Shown: positions 34,744-43,127, numbered from the stretch's first letter. The stretch is DNA of 53,850 bases from Asticcacaulis sp. UBA2476 (GCA_002342035.1 DDPE01000002.1:1-53850), one strand, 5' to 3'. Translations and numbers: made by a program. The notes: generated from the sequence alone by a model not told the origin.

Positions 34744-35950
34744 CGTCGATAAGGCCCGCGCCGATTTTCCAATCCTGTCGCGTGAGATCAAGGGTAAGCC
34801 CCTGATCTATCTCGACAGCGGTGCCAGCGCGCAAAAGCCGCGTCAGGTGCTTGAGGCCATGAGCGCGCACGCCGCGACATCCTACGCCAATGTCCACCGG
34901 GGCCTTCATACGCTTGCCAATGAAACGACGGATGCCTTTGAAAAAGGCCGTGACACCGTGGCGCGCTTTATCAATGCGGCTCGCGTTGAAGAGGTTATCT
35001 TCACTAAATCAGCCACGGAATCCATTAATCTGATCGCTTTCAGTTTCGGCACCTTCATCAAAGCCGGCGATGAAATTTTGATCTCTGAAATGGAGCATCA
35101 CGCCAATATCGTGCCGTGGCATATGCTGGCCGAGCGCACCGGAGCGGTTCTGAAATGGGTACCGATTCTGGATGATGGCAGCCTGGATATGGTGGCATTT
35201 GATCAACTATTGACGGATAAGGTCAAGCTGGTTGCCATCTCACATATGTCGAATGTTCTGGGCACCATCAATCCGGTATCCGAGATTGTGACTAAGGCTC
35301 ATGCTGTGGGCGCCAAGGTCCTGATTGATGGCTGTCAGGGCGTGGTTCATCTGCCGGTTGATGTGCAGGCGCTGGGCTGCGATTTCTACGTCTTTTCGGC
35401 CCATAAACTTTATGGCCCGACGGGTTTAGGTGTGTTGTATGGCAAATATGACCTCTTGGCCGACATGCCGCCCTATCAGGGCGGGGGCGAGATGATTGCC
35501 CACGTCAGCAAGGATCGTATCACCTATGCCGAACCGCCGCATCGGTTTGAAGCGGGTACACCTGCGATCCTTGAGGTCATCGGTCTTACGGCTGCGATCG
35601 AATGGTTGTCGCAGTTTGATCGTGACGCCACCATTGCCCATGAAATGGCACTATATGAGCGGGCCTATGAAGGCTTACGCGGTATCAATAGTCTGCGCGT
35701 TCACGGCCATGCGGCGCATAAAGGCTCGATCCTGACCTTTTCTTTGGGGCAGGCCCACGCCCATGACGTTGCACAAATCCTTGATCGCTACAATATAGCG
35801 GTAAGGGCCGGTACACATTGCGCCGAACCGCTGATGACGCGCCTTGGGGTGACCTCAACTGTGCGGGCGTCGATTGCGCTTTATAATACCGAAGATGAGA
35901 TCGACGCTCTGATCGTGGCGGTCCAAAAGGCCCAAAGTTTTTTTGAGTAA
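34733..35950 (+). CDS. sufS: Cysteine desulfurase SufS
   Basis: The class II cysteine desulfurase of the suf pathway, working with SufE or SufU. The 405-residue protein has IYLDSGASAQKPRQVLEAM, NVHRGLHTLANETTDAFE, SEMEHHANIVPW, the PLP lysine in FSAHKLYGPTGLG, and the active Cys in VRAGTHCAEPLM. The frame is open further upstream, but ATG 34733 has GGAGG in front (CTGGAGGCTTTTATG) and matches family starts. It is translated from within the end of sufD. No SufE or SufU gene is present in this window. Confidence 0.96.
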   Translation: MAFDVDKARADFPILSREIKGKPLIYLDSGASAQKPRQVLEAMSAHAATSYANVHRGLHTLANETTDAFEKGRDTVARFINAARVEEVIFTKSATESINLIAFSFGTFIKAGDEILISEMEHHANIVPWHMLAERTGAVLKWVPILDDGSLDMVAFDQLLTDKVKLVAISHMSNVLGTINPVSEIVTKAHAVGAKVLIDGCQGVVHLPVDVQALGCDFYVFSAHKLYGPTGLGVLYGKYDLLADMPPYQGGGEMIAHVSKDRITYAEPPHRFEAGTPAILEVIGLTAAIEWLSQFDRDATIAHEMALYERAYEGLRGINSLRVHGHAAHKGSILTFSLGQAHAHDVAQILDRYNIAVRAGTHCAEPLMTRLGVTSTVRASIALYNTEDEIDALIVAVQKAQSFFE

Positions 35951-35960
35951 GGTTATCGAT

Positions 35961-36362
35961 ATGTCCGACCACATCATCAATCTTCACGAGGAACCGGAGC
36001 ATCCGCAGGCGGAACTGTTCGCGCGCGAAGCCCCGTCCGGTTTGTCAGAGGACGAACTGTCGCGCCTGACCGAAGACCTGATTGGGGCGTTCAAAAGCGT
36101 TTATGATCCCGAAATTCCGGTTGATATTTATGAACTGGGGCTGATCTACCGCGTCGATGTCTCTGATGACCGCGACGTGGCCGTGGACATGACACTGACG
36201 GCGCCGGGCTGTCCTGTGGCGGGTGAGATGCCGGGGTGGGTCGAGCAAGCAGTTATGGGCGTGCAAGGCGTTAACAGTGTCAATGTTAATCTGATCTTTG
36301 AGCCGCCATGGGATTCATCGAAAATGAGTGATGAAGCTAAGCTTCAGCTCAATATGTTTTAG
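35961..36362 (+). CDS. sufT: SufT / MIP18-family Fe-S assembly factor
   Basis: A DUF59/MIP18 family protein that helps in Fe-S cluster maturation of target proteins, in alphaproteobacteria found at the end of suf operons. The 133-residue protein has a variable acidic N terminus (about 1-35), then the core LTEDLIGAFKSVYDPEIPVDIYELGLIYRVDVS, MTLTAPGCPVAGEMPGWVEQAV with the conserved Cys, and VNVNLIFEPPWDSSKMSDEAKLQLNMF. ATG 35961 has AAGG upstream and is chosen over an in-frame TTG at 35943 that would overlap sufS. It is 10 bp from the sufS stop. Confidence 0.93.
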   Translation: MSDHIINLHEEPEHPQAELFAREAPSGLSEDELSRLTEDLIGAFKSVYDPEIPVDIYELGLIYRVDVSDDRDVAVDMTLTAPGCPVAGEMPGWVEQAVMGVQGVNSVNVNLIFEPPWDSSKMSDEAKLQLNMF

Positions 36363-36367
36363 TTACT

Positions 36368-36410
36368 CACCCTCAAAGTCCTTCGCTGCGCTCAGTGTAC
36401 TTTGAGGGTG
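36368..36410. repeat. 12-bp perfect inverted repeat after sufT
   Basis: CACCCTCAAAGT (36368-36379) and ACTTTGAGGGTG (36399-36410) form a perfect 12-bp stem around a 19-base loop that contains CTTCGCTGCGCTCAG. It starts 5 bp after the sufT stop. There is no good T run, only TTGTT after it. It could be a terminator, an RNA stability hairpin or a REP-like intergenic element. Confidence 0.7.
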
Positions 36411-36422
36411 TTGTTAGATCGA

Positions 36423-36457
36423 AAAAATTATCTTGGGGCGGCCCTTCGATAATTTTT
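36423..36457. repeat. 10-bp inverted repeat before sufA
   Basis: AAAAATTATC (36423-36432) and GATAATTTTT (36448-36457) form an AT-rich 10-bp stem around a GC-rich 15-base loop (GGGGCGGCCC). It is the second hairpin between sufT and sufA. It ends 50 bp before the sufA start codon. The run of T after the right arm makes a terminator possible. Confidence 0.6.
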
Positions 36458-36507
36458 GCATTTTATGTAAACTCAATGCCGCGAATGTCTTTTAAGGCTT
36501 AGTGATC

Positions 36508-36894
36508 ATGGAAACCGCTGTTTCTTTTCGACCCCGTCGACCAAGGCCTGCGATCGTCAGTCTGACGGACGCGGCGGCGAAGCAAGTCAAGGCGATTATG
36601 GCGAGAGCCGATAAGCCTTACACGGGGCTACGCGTGGGCGTGAAAGCGGGCGGCTGTGCGGGGCAGGAATATGTCCTTAGCTATGCTGAGGCGGCTGATC
36701 CGTTGGATGAGGTCGTGACCGATAAGGATGTCACCATCCTGATTGAGCCCAAGGCGGTGCTTTATCTGGTCGGTACGGTCATTGACTATGAGACGACGAA
36801 GCTGTCCTCAAAATTCGTGTTCAATAACCCGAATGAAACCGATGCCTGCGGGTGTGGCGAGAGCGTGACGATCACGCCGGTTCAGGCGGATTAG
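36508..36894 (+). CDS. sufA: Iron-sulfur cluster carrier SufA (A-type)
   Basis: An A-type carrier protein that delivers Fe-S clusters. The 128-residue protein has the A-type pattern with the three conserved cysteines in KAGGCAGQEYVL and ACGCGES near the C terminus. The core reads SLTDAAAKQVKAIMARADKPYTGLRVGVKAGGC. A non-conserved basic N-terminal stretch (FRPRRPRP) precedes it. ATG 36508 is chosen; a GTG at 36502 is possible and AAGG lies 5 or 11 bases upstream of these. Two inverted repeats separate it from sufT, so it may have its own expression level. Its 3' end overlaps the convergent hypothetical gene by 23 bp. Confidence 0.93.
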   Translation: METAVSFRPRRPRPAIVSLTDAAAKQVKAIMARADKPYTGLRVGVKAGGCAGQEYVLSYAEAADPLDEVVTDKDVTILIEPKAVLYLVGTVIDYETTKLSSKFVFNNPNETDACGCGESVTITPVQAD

Positions 36895-37273
36895 CATCCA
36901 GCCAGGTCAGGGCTTCATCAAGGCTCTGAAATGTCTGGATATAGTTCTTGGGGAACATATCACCAATGCCAGCCAAACGCGGCTTATCCAGCGGGTCCTG
37001 CGAGATCAGTGCTAATCGTTTACGTGGCGGTGGCGGAGAACCGGCCATTTCAGCCAGTGCCTGAGCAGCGCGCATTAAGTCGGGCAGGGTGGTAAAGCCT
37101 TCGGCGGCGCGCATATCCATTACCCGGTCGTAAGACCAGGGCTGATCAATCTGTCTATAAAGCGCAATTAAGGCATCAATCAGATCGGCACCTTCGTAAG
37201 CGCCCCTGACGGTGACCAGCAGGCGATTTTTGGTTTCGTCGATGCGGTAACTCACTCGAAAACCAGAGGGCAT
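36872..37273 (-). CDS. Hypothetical protein (SpoIIAA/STAS-like?), 133 aa
   Basis: I do not recognise this protein with confidence. It is soluble, with no signal peptide. The pattern is beta strand-rich at the N terminus (VSYRIDETKNRLLVTVRGAYEGADLIDALIALYRQIDQPWSYDRVMDMRAAEGF), then helices, and a LTWLDAN C-terminal end. This order (strand, helix, strand plus a central DMR motif) recalls SpoIIAA-like/STAS proteins. The Pro-rich stretch GSPPPPRKR is a possible loop. It is the convergent neighbour of sufA, with 23 bp of overlap. No function is assigned. Confidence 0.7.
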   Translation of the reverse strand: MPSGFRVSYRIDETKNRLLVTVRGAYEGADLIDALIALYRQIDQPWSYDRVMDMRAAEGFTTLPDLMRAAQALAEMAGSPPPPRKRLALISQDPLDKPRLAGIGDMFPKNYIQTFQSLDEALTWLDANPPEPA

Positions 37274-37365
37274 TATTATAGGCCTGTACGCAAATAGATA
37301 CTATGAAATGTCATAGTGCAGCCAGCTTAATAAAGCCTCAAAACCTGTTGTTTTCGCGTATAGTT

Positions 37366-38109
37366 TTATTCAGAAACTATGGTCGAAGGCTGATATGGCA
37401 TGCCGGTGGATTCGCTGATCAGGGTTTGGGTCTGGGTCTCAATCACTTGTTGCAGGTGCGCCATAAACTCAGCCTTATCAAGGCCGGTGGGGATCGGTTC
37501 CATAAACTGCGAGACCGCCGTACCCGGCGATTTCTCATAGCGTTCTTCCTGCCAGAATAGCCCCAGATTGGTCGCTACCGGCACGACGGGCCGATTGAAA
37601 TTACGGTACATGTGCCACACACCTGAGCGATAACGGTGATAGGTGCCGGGCGCTGACAAATGGCCTTCCGGATAGATCAGAATGTGGCGGCCATCGTCAC
37701 TGGCCTTTTGTGAACGGCCGGCCAGAGCCTTGCGGGCTTCGATGCCACCGCAATTATTGACAACAATCGCCCCCAGCTTGCGCAGAATGGTCGACATAAA
37801 CGGAAATTTTTCGAGGTGATCACCCGTCACAAAAGCCAGATCATTGAATTGGGAATATATGCAATATCCATCGCCCCACGACTGGTGCTTGGCGGCAAAG
37901 ATTACAGGCTGTGACGGGATGTGTTCGCGGCCTCTGACTTCAAGCCGGATGCCAGCTAGATGCTGCATCGCCCAGACCATGCGGCGGGTATAGCGCTGAA
38001 TAACCCAAAGCACCGGGCGGCGGCCCGGTAAAACTGTAATTAGCAGCGCCATAAGGCTGTAAAATATCGAAAACAGCCAGTAAGCGCTGGCGAACAGAAA
38101 ACTGCGCAT
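37366..38109 (-). CDS. plsC: 1-acyl-sn-glycerol-3-phosphate acyltransferase (PlsC-type)
   Basis: A membrane-associated lysophosphatidic acid acyltransferase that makes phosphatidic acid for phospholipids. The 247-residue protein has an N-terminal hydrophobic segment (about 3-28), the catalytic HX4D motif in AKHQSWGDGYCIY near residue 74, and the substrate motif YPEGHLSAPG near 145. A third block, RPVVPVATNLGLFW, is also family-typical. The acyl acceptor could be another lysolipid, so the symbol is provisional. It stands alone on the minus strand, 76 bp from the next gene. Confidence 0.9.
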   Translation of the reverse strand: MRSFLFASAYWLFSIFYSLMALLITVLPGRRPVLWVIQRYTRRMVWAMQHLAGIRLEVRGREHIPSQPVIFAAKHQSWGDGYCIYSQFNDLAFVTGDHLEKFPFMSTILRKLGAIVVNNCGGIEARKALAGRSQKASDDGRHILIYPEGHLSAPGTYHRYRSGVWHMYRNFNRPVVPVATNLGLFWQEERYEKSPGTAVSQFMEPIPTGLDKAEFMAHLQQVIETQTQTLISESTGMPYQPSTIVSE

Positions 38110-38185
38110 GGTCAGGCCTTAAGAGTCATAGCTCTCAAAGACGTATAAGACTTTAGCTGATTTGGCGAGCCTGTGTTAACGCGCG

Positions 38186-39247
38186 TCAGGCAACGTTGAA
38201 ATCTCTGACTTGGCTGCCTTCAGCGACGGTCACCATGTTGCGACCGTTGTTTTTTGACAGATAAAGCGCTTTATCGGCGCGGTCCATCAGATCAAACGGA
38301 TCTTCGGCAAATTCGCGTTGAGCGAGGCCCACAGATATGGATACGGTACCCAGATCTTCGTTGGTCGAGCGGCGTTTCAACACACGTGTTGAAATTTCCT
38401 GACGGGCTTCATCGAGAATACGAGCGACCTCGGTAGCGGTTTGGCCGGGGAACAACATGCCAAACTCTTCGCCGCCATAGCGAGCGGCCAAAGCGGGCGG
38501 CCGGCCAATACGGGCCAGAACGCTGGCCACATAGCGCAGAACCTGATCGCCGGTCTGATGACCCCAGGTGTCATTGAAGCGCTTGAAATGGTCGATATCG
38601 ATGACCGCCAGCGTCAGCGGCTTTGAGACGTCATCGCCTTCACACTGCTTATCCAGTTGCTCATCAAACGCCTTACGGTTCGCCAGATTAGTTAGGGCGT
38701 CGGTCATAGCTTCCATACGCACCTGATCAAGATGCTTACGCAAGCGATTGATTTCACGCGATGAATCGCTCAGACGCGTTTGTAATGACTGATGATGGTC
38801 AAGGACGACATTGGTTGCCGCCGAGAGATTATCGACCAGATTTTTCAGTACACCCGCATCGGCCAGATTAAGGGACTGACGTGCGCTTTCCAGCGTCGTG
38901 GAATAGCTTTTCTGGGATGTTTGTACGTCACTGATGACCTCAGTGATAGTATGTAATTCTTTAGATAGCTTAAGGCCCGCGTCACGAACTTCATCATTGA
39001 GTTTCAGACGGGCAATGAATTTAGAGGCTAAGCTATCGCTGATTTCTTCGGTGATTTTCTCTCCGCTGGCAACCAGTCTCAGGACTTCCTGAGCCAAGGC
39101 GCACTGGGGATCACCGGCAACATAGAGCCAGATTTCATAGTTGAGCGGCGTCGGCCACACACCATGTTCTTCCATAAGCTTTAACGCATCCTGCGCTAAA
39201 GCATATGAGTTTGGACCACGGACACTTACTTCTATGTCGTTGTTCAT
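38186..39247 (-). CDS. Diguanylate cyclase (GGDEF) with degenerate inhibitory site
   Basis: Makes the second messenger c-di-GMP from two GTP. The 353-residue protein has an N-terminal helical region (1-100) that I do not recognise, a coiled-coil-prone linker (about 100-180), and a C-terminal GGDEF domain with the active site ARYGGEEFGM at residues 258-262. The metal and base region DALTNLANRKAFDEQL and the IDIDHFKRFND motif are intact, so activity is expected. The inhibitory RxxD site that should precede the GGEEF motif reads RPPA at 249-252, so product inhibition may be lost. No membrane span is seen; it is probably cytoplasmic. Confidence 0.94.
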   Translation of the reverse strand: MNNDIEVSVRGPNSYALAQDALKLMEEHGVWPTPLNYEIWLYVAGDPQCALAQEVLRLVASGEKITEEISDSLASKFIARLKLNDEVRDAGLKLSKELHTITEVISDVQTSQKSYSTTLESARQSLNLADAGVLKNLVDNLSAATNVVLDHHQSLQTRLSDSSREINRLRKHLDQVRMEAMTDALTNLANRKAFDEQLDKQCEGDDVSKPLTLAVIDIDHFKRFNDTWGHQTGDQVLRYVASVLARIGRPPALAARYGGEEFGMLFPGQTATEVARILDEARQEISTRVLKRRSTNEDLGTVSISVGLAQREFAEDPFDLMDRADKALYLSKNNGRNMVTVAEGSQVRDFNVA

Positions 39248-39348
39248 TTGGTCTTCCTTGCGTCACCTGATTCTATGTGACAATGGCGACCTTAGCCCAA
39301 CTTCTCTGACAGGCGGTTAACGCGGATGAGAATTTTTCTAAATTTTTA

Positions 39349-40803
39349 TTATTTTAGATCGACGCTACGCAGCAGAAACGCAGGTACATGCCAGCCAAAT
39401 CCCTCGGCCGTTGTCTCGTAATTGTTTGATTTTTCTTTAGTTTCAGAGGGTTTCTCTGTGCGACTGCGTCTACGTGACGGCTTTGGTGCTTCCGGCTTAT
39501 TTTCAATAACCGCGTTTTCATTAACGGCCGGTTCGGATTGAATTTCGGCTTCTGGCTCAGCTTTTACGGCTGTCTTTACCGACTTATCTCTGTCATTGCG
39601 CCGGGGTTTGCGTTCTGGCCGTGACGATTTACGGTCGCCATCCTCAGAGAGGGCGCTGAAATCGACTTCAATCGAAAGGGTTTCGGGTTCTTTTTTCGTA
39701 AGTTTCAGTACCTTATCGTAGTTTTTCTCATCGGCACCCGACAGCAGAAGATAGGCTTCGCCTGAGCGACCGGCGCGGCCAGTGCGTCCGATGCGATGAA
39801 CATAATCATCGGCATGATGGGGCACATCGAAATTAAAGACATGGCCGACATCGGGAATATCAAGCCCGCGCGCGGCCACGTCGGACGCCACCAGCAAGGT
39901 CAGATCGCCTTTGCGGAAGGAATCCAGCGTCTTCATACGCAGGGCCTGATCGAGGTCGCCGTGGATTGGGGCGGCGTTAAAACCGTGGACCGATAATGAT
40001 TTGGCGACAATATCGACATCGGTTTTGCGGTTGCAGAACACAATACCGTTCTTGATTTCCAGCGTTGAAATAATAGCGCGCAACGCGATGCGCTTGGCCT
40101 TGGCCGCATTCAAGGCATTGCTGCCGGGGACGCGGTAGACAAACTGACGAATATTTTCAGCCGTCGTGGCCGGGCGTGACACTTCGATGCGGACAGGATT
40201 TTTCAAAAATGCCTGAGTGATGCGAGTGATTTCCGGCGCCATAGTTGCCGAAAAAAACAGGGTCTGACGCGTCGGCGGGGTGAGCTTAAAAATACGCTCG
40301 ATATCGGGAATAAATCCCATATCCAGCATCCGGTCAGCTTCGTCGACGACCATGATCTGAACGCCATTGAGCATGACTTTTGAGCGTTCAAACAAATCCA
40401 GCAAACGGCCGGGAGTGGCAATCAGAACGTCTACGCCCTTATCAAGCTTAGACACCTGATCGGCCATCGACACGCCGCCAATCAAAAGCGCCCAATTGAG
40501 CTTATGGTACTTGGCATATTTTTCAAAAGCTTCGGAAACCTGATCGGCCAGTTCTCGGGTAGGGGCCAGAACGATGGCGCGTGGCATACGGGCGCGCGAC
40601 CGGCCCGCGGCCAGACGTTCGATCATGGGCAGGGTAAAGGCGGCAGTCTTACCGGTACCGGTTTGCGCAATGCCAAGGACATCAAGGCCAGTCAGGGCCA
40701 CGGGGATCGCCTGTTCCTGAATAGCCGTCGGCGTGTCATAGCCGGTCTCAGCTATGGCCTTTAAAACTTCGGGGCTTAATCCAAGATCGGTGAACTTTGT
40801 CAT
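39349..40803 (-). CDS. rhlE: DEAD-box RNA helicase (RhlE-like)
   Basis: An ATP-dependent RNA helicase acting in ribosome assembly, RNA turnover or cold adaptation. The 484-residue protein has the Q motif FTDLGLSPEVLKAIAETGYDTPTAIQ, motif I AQTGTGKTAAF, Ia PTRELADQ, II VVDEADRML, III SATMA, V SDVAARGLDIP and VI HRIGRTGRAG, all intact. The C-terminal tail (about residues 385-484) is charged, with RRRSR and KPS-type repeats, as in RNA-binding RhlE tails. An extensive inverted repeat lies just upstream (40833-40895), between parE and this gene. RhlE versus other DEAD-box types is a best guess. Confidence 0.93.
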   Translation of the reverse strand: MTKFTDLGLSPEVLKAIAETGYDTPTAIQEQAIPVALTGLDVLGIAQTGTGKTAAFTLPMIERLAAGRSRARMPRAIVLAPTRELADQVSEAFEKYAKYHKLNWALLIGGVSMADQVSKLDKGVDVLIATPGRLLDLFERSKVMLNGVQIMVVDEADRMLDMGFIPDIERIFKLTPPTRQTLFFSATMAPEITRITQAFLKNPVRIEVSRPATTAENIRQFVYRVPGSNALNAAKAKRIALRAIISTLEIKNGIVFCNRKTDVDIVAKSLSVHGFNAAPIHGDLDQALRMKTLDSFRKGDLTLLVASDVAARGLDIPDVGHVFNFDVPHHADDYVHRIGRTGRAGRSGEAYLLLSGADEKNYDKVLKLTKKEPETLSIEVDFSALSEDGDRKSSRPERKPRRNDRDKSVKTAVKAEPEAEIQSEPAVNENAVIENKPEAPKPSRRRSRTEKPSETKEKSNNYETTAEGFGWHVPAFLLRSVDLK

Positions 40804-40832
40804 GAAACTCTTTAACCGGGGGCATACGCGAT

Positions 40833-40895
40833 AAACCGGCCTTATACACAGAATAGCCGTTTGGTGTAACAGCTATTCTGTGAAAAAGCCGGTTT
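40833..40895. repeat. Nested inverted repeat between parE and the DEAD-box helicase
   Basis: Outer arms AAACCGGC (40833-40840) and GCCGGTTT (40888-40895) enclose inner arms CACAGAATAGC (40847-40857) and GCTATTCTGTG (40872-40882), both perfect, with a 14-base loop. It lies between the parE stop (40934) and the helicase start (40803), both on the minus strand. It can be the parE terminator, an RNA leader of the helicase, or both. In the minus-strand sense a T run is present within the stem-side linker. Confidence 0.75.
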
Positions 40896-40933
40896 CTTTG
40901 AAGTTTAAAGCTTTGCGGGCAAATTCAGACCGC

Positions 40934-43054
40934 TTAAACGTCAAGATCCTCGCTGACGAACTCTGCATTTTCCTGAATATAGCGAAAGCGCAATTCAGGT
41001 TTGCGGCCCATCAGGGTCTCGACCAGACTTTCGACCGCATCCTCACTCTCAGGCAGAACCACCCGCGCCAAGGTGCGGGTTTTGGGGTCCATAGTGGTTT
41101 CTTTGAGCTGAGCCGGCATCATTTCACCCAGACCCTTAAATCGGCCGATTTCAGGTTTCTTGCCCTTAAATTCTTTTTCCAGAATCTCAGTGCGATGGGC
41201 GTCATCACGCGCATACACGGTCTTGGAGCCATGGCTGATGCGGTAGAGTGGCGGCATGGCCAGGAACAGGTTTCCGTTCCGGATCATGGCGGGCATGGTT
41301 CGGTAAAAGTAGGTGATCAGCAGGGACGCGATATGGGCGCCGTCGACGTCAGCATCGGTCATGATGACGATGCGTTCATAGCGAAGGTCTTCTTCCTTAA
41401 AACGCGCACCGGGCTGTACGCCCAACGCTAGTCCCAGATCAGACAGTTCCTGATTGGCCTTGGCCTTATCGCCGGTGGCTGAGGCCACGTTCAGGATTTT
41501 ACCGCGCAGGGGCAAAATGGCCTGAGTATTACGGTTGCGGGCCTGTTTAGCGGAGCCGCCAGCGGAGTCTCCTTCGACCAGAAACAGTTCAGTATCCTTG
41601 GCATCCTGACGGGCGCAGTCAGCAAGCTTGCCCGGCAGGCGCAGCTTACGGGTCGCGGAGGCCCGCTGAACTTCCTTGTCTTTGCGCTTTTTGAGGCGTT
41701 CCTCGGCGCGTTCGACGATGAATTGCAGCAGCTTGTCGGCCTGCTTCGGCGATGAGGTCAGCCAGTGGTCGAACGGATCGGCCAGCGCTTTTTCCACCAG
41801 TTTTTGGGCTTCGGACGACGACAAGCGGTCTTTGGTCTGGCCCTGAAATTCGGGGTTCTTGATAAAGACGGAGATGACGATACCGGCCTGAGCCGCGACA
41901 TCTTCGGCGGTGACGATAGCGCCGCGCTTATCGCCGGTCATTTCGGCATAGGACTTGAGCGAGCGGGTGAGGGCGGCCCGTAAGCCCGCTTCGTGAGTAC
42001 CGCCATCGGGCGTGGGGATGGTGTTACAGTAGGACTGGACAAAGCCGTCATGCTCACCAAACCCTGCTGCAGACCAGACCACGGCCCACTCCACGGCCCC
42101 GCCTTCGCCTTTACGCTCGACGCGACCGGAAAAAATATCGCTGACCGTTTCGGTGTCGACCACACGCTCGGCCAAATAATCGGCCAGACCGTTCGGGAAG
42201 TAGAATTTGTCTTCAGCGGGCGTCGTGTCGTGGATCAAAGATGGCGCGCATTTCCAATAAATCTGGACGCCGCGGAACAGATAGGCCTTGGCCTTGGCCA
42301 TGCGGTATAGCCGTGCGGGACGGAAGTGGGCGTTTTCGCCAAAAATTTCAGGATCAGGAATAAAGCGTTCGCGTGTACCGCGTTTTTTCGAGGGCCCCAA
42401 TTGTGCAATCGGTCCTTGCGGCAAGCCTCTGGAAAATACCTGCTGCCACTCATAGCCGTCGCGCCAAACCGTGACTTCCAGACGCTCAGACAGGGCGTTC
42501 ACCACCGACACGCCCACGCCGTGCAGGCCGCCGGAGGTTTCATAGGCCTTGCCAGAGAATTTCCCGCCAGAGTGCAGAACGGTCATAACGACTTCGAGGG
42601 CCGACTTACCGGGATATTTGGGATGCGGGTCGACGGGGATGCCGCGGCCATCATCGCGCACACTTAAATAACCGTCCGCATCCAGTTCCACCCAGATCGC
42701 CTTGGCGTGACCCGCCACGGCTTCGTCCATAGAGTTATCAAGCACTTCGGCGAACAGGTGGTGCATCGCCTTTTCATCGGTCCCGCCGATATACATGCCA
42801 GGGCGCTTGCGGACAGGCTCCAGCCCTTCCAGTACTTCGATGGCATTGGCGCCATAGCCTTCTGCGGTCATGGCATCGGGTTGAGACGTGGCGGGGGCTT
42901 TGACTTTAACCGCCTTTTCAGGCGGCGTGTCATTCGCTGGACTTGGCCCCGGACTGGGGGCCGGATTAGCGGCAGGTTGAGGCTGGGCAGCATCCTGTGA
43001 CGCGGGTGCGGCTCCGTTATCGAATAGATTCGGCTGGGGTACAGATGTGGACAT
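40934..43054 (-). CDS. parE: DNA topoisomerase IV subunit B (ParE)
   Basis: ParE is the ATPase subunit of topoisomerase IV, which decatenates sister chromosomes. The 706-residue protein has the GHKL ATPase motifs EVLDNSMDEAVAGHA, DDGRGIPVDPHPKY, GGLHGVGVSVVNAL, and the TOPRIM motifs LVEGDSAGGSAKQARN and IVIMTDADVDGAHI. The C-terminal end FKGLGEMMPAQLKETTMDPKTRTL fits ParE/GyrB. The shorter TOPRIM insert favours ParE over GyrB. A Pro/Ala-rich extension of about 60 residues precedes the usual start (the core begins near Met62, AEGYGANAIEVLEGLEPVR). It contains QPNLFD, which resembles a sliding-clamp binding motif. Confidence 0.93.
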   Translation of the reverse strand: MSTSVPQPNLFDNGAAPASQDAAQPQPAANPAPSPGPSPANDTPPEKAVKVKAPATSQPDAMTAEGYGANAIEVLEGLEPVRKRPGMYIGGTDEKAMHHLFAEVLDNSMDEAVAGHAKAIWVELDADGYLSVRDDGRGIPVDPHPKYPGKSALEVVMTVLHSGGKFSGKAYETSGGLHGVGVSVVNALSERLEVTVWRDGYEWQQVFSRGLPQGPIAQLGPSKKRGTRERFIPDPEIFGENAHFRPARLYRMAKAKAYLFRGVQIYWKCAPSLIHDTTPAEDKFYFPNGLADYLAERVVDTETVSDIFSGRVERKGEGGAVEWAVVWSAAGFGEHDGFVQSYCNTIPTPDGGTHEAGLRAALTRSLKSYAEMTGDKRGAIVTAEDVAAQAGIVISVFIKNPEFQGQTKDRLSSSEAQKLVEKALADPFDHWLTSSPKQADKLLQFIVERAEERLKKRKDKEVQRASATRKLRLPGKLADCARQDAKDTELFLVEGDSAGGSAKQARNRNTQAILPLRGKILNVASATGDKAKANQELSDLGLALGVQPGARFKEEDLRYERIVIMTDADVDGAHIASLLITYFYRTMPAMIRNGNLFLAMPPLYRISHGSKTVYARDDAHRTEILEKEFKGKKPEIGRFKGLGEMMPAQLKETTMDPKTRTLARVVLPESEDAVESLVETLMGRKPELRFRYIQENAEFVSEDLDV

Positions 43055-43090
43055 AAACCCTATCTTGCTGTGATTCGGGATATTACAAAG

Positions 43091-43127
43091 AAAAAGGCCG
43101 CAAACCCTGTGGGCTTGCGGCCTTTAA
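43091..43127 (-). terminator. Terminator between torF-type gene and parE
   Basis: AAAGGCCGCAA-a-CCC pairs with GGG-c-TTGCGGCCTTT (43093-43107 with 43111-43125), with a TGT loop, in the gap between the TorF-type stop (43150) and the parE start (43054). On the minus strand the stem is followed by a T run. Confidence 0.85.
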
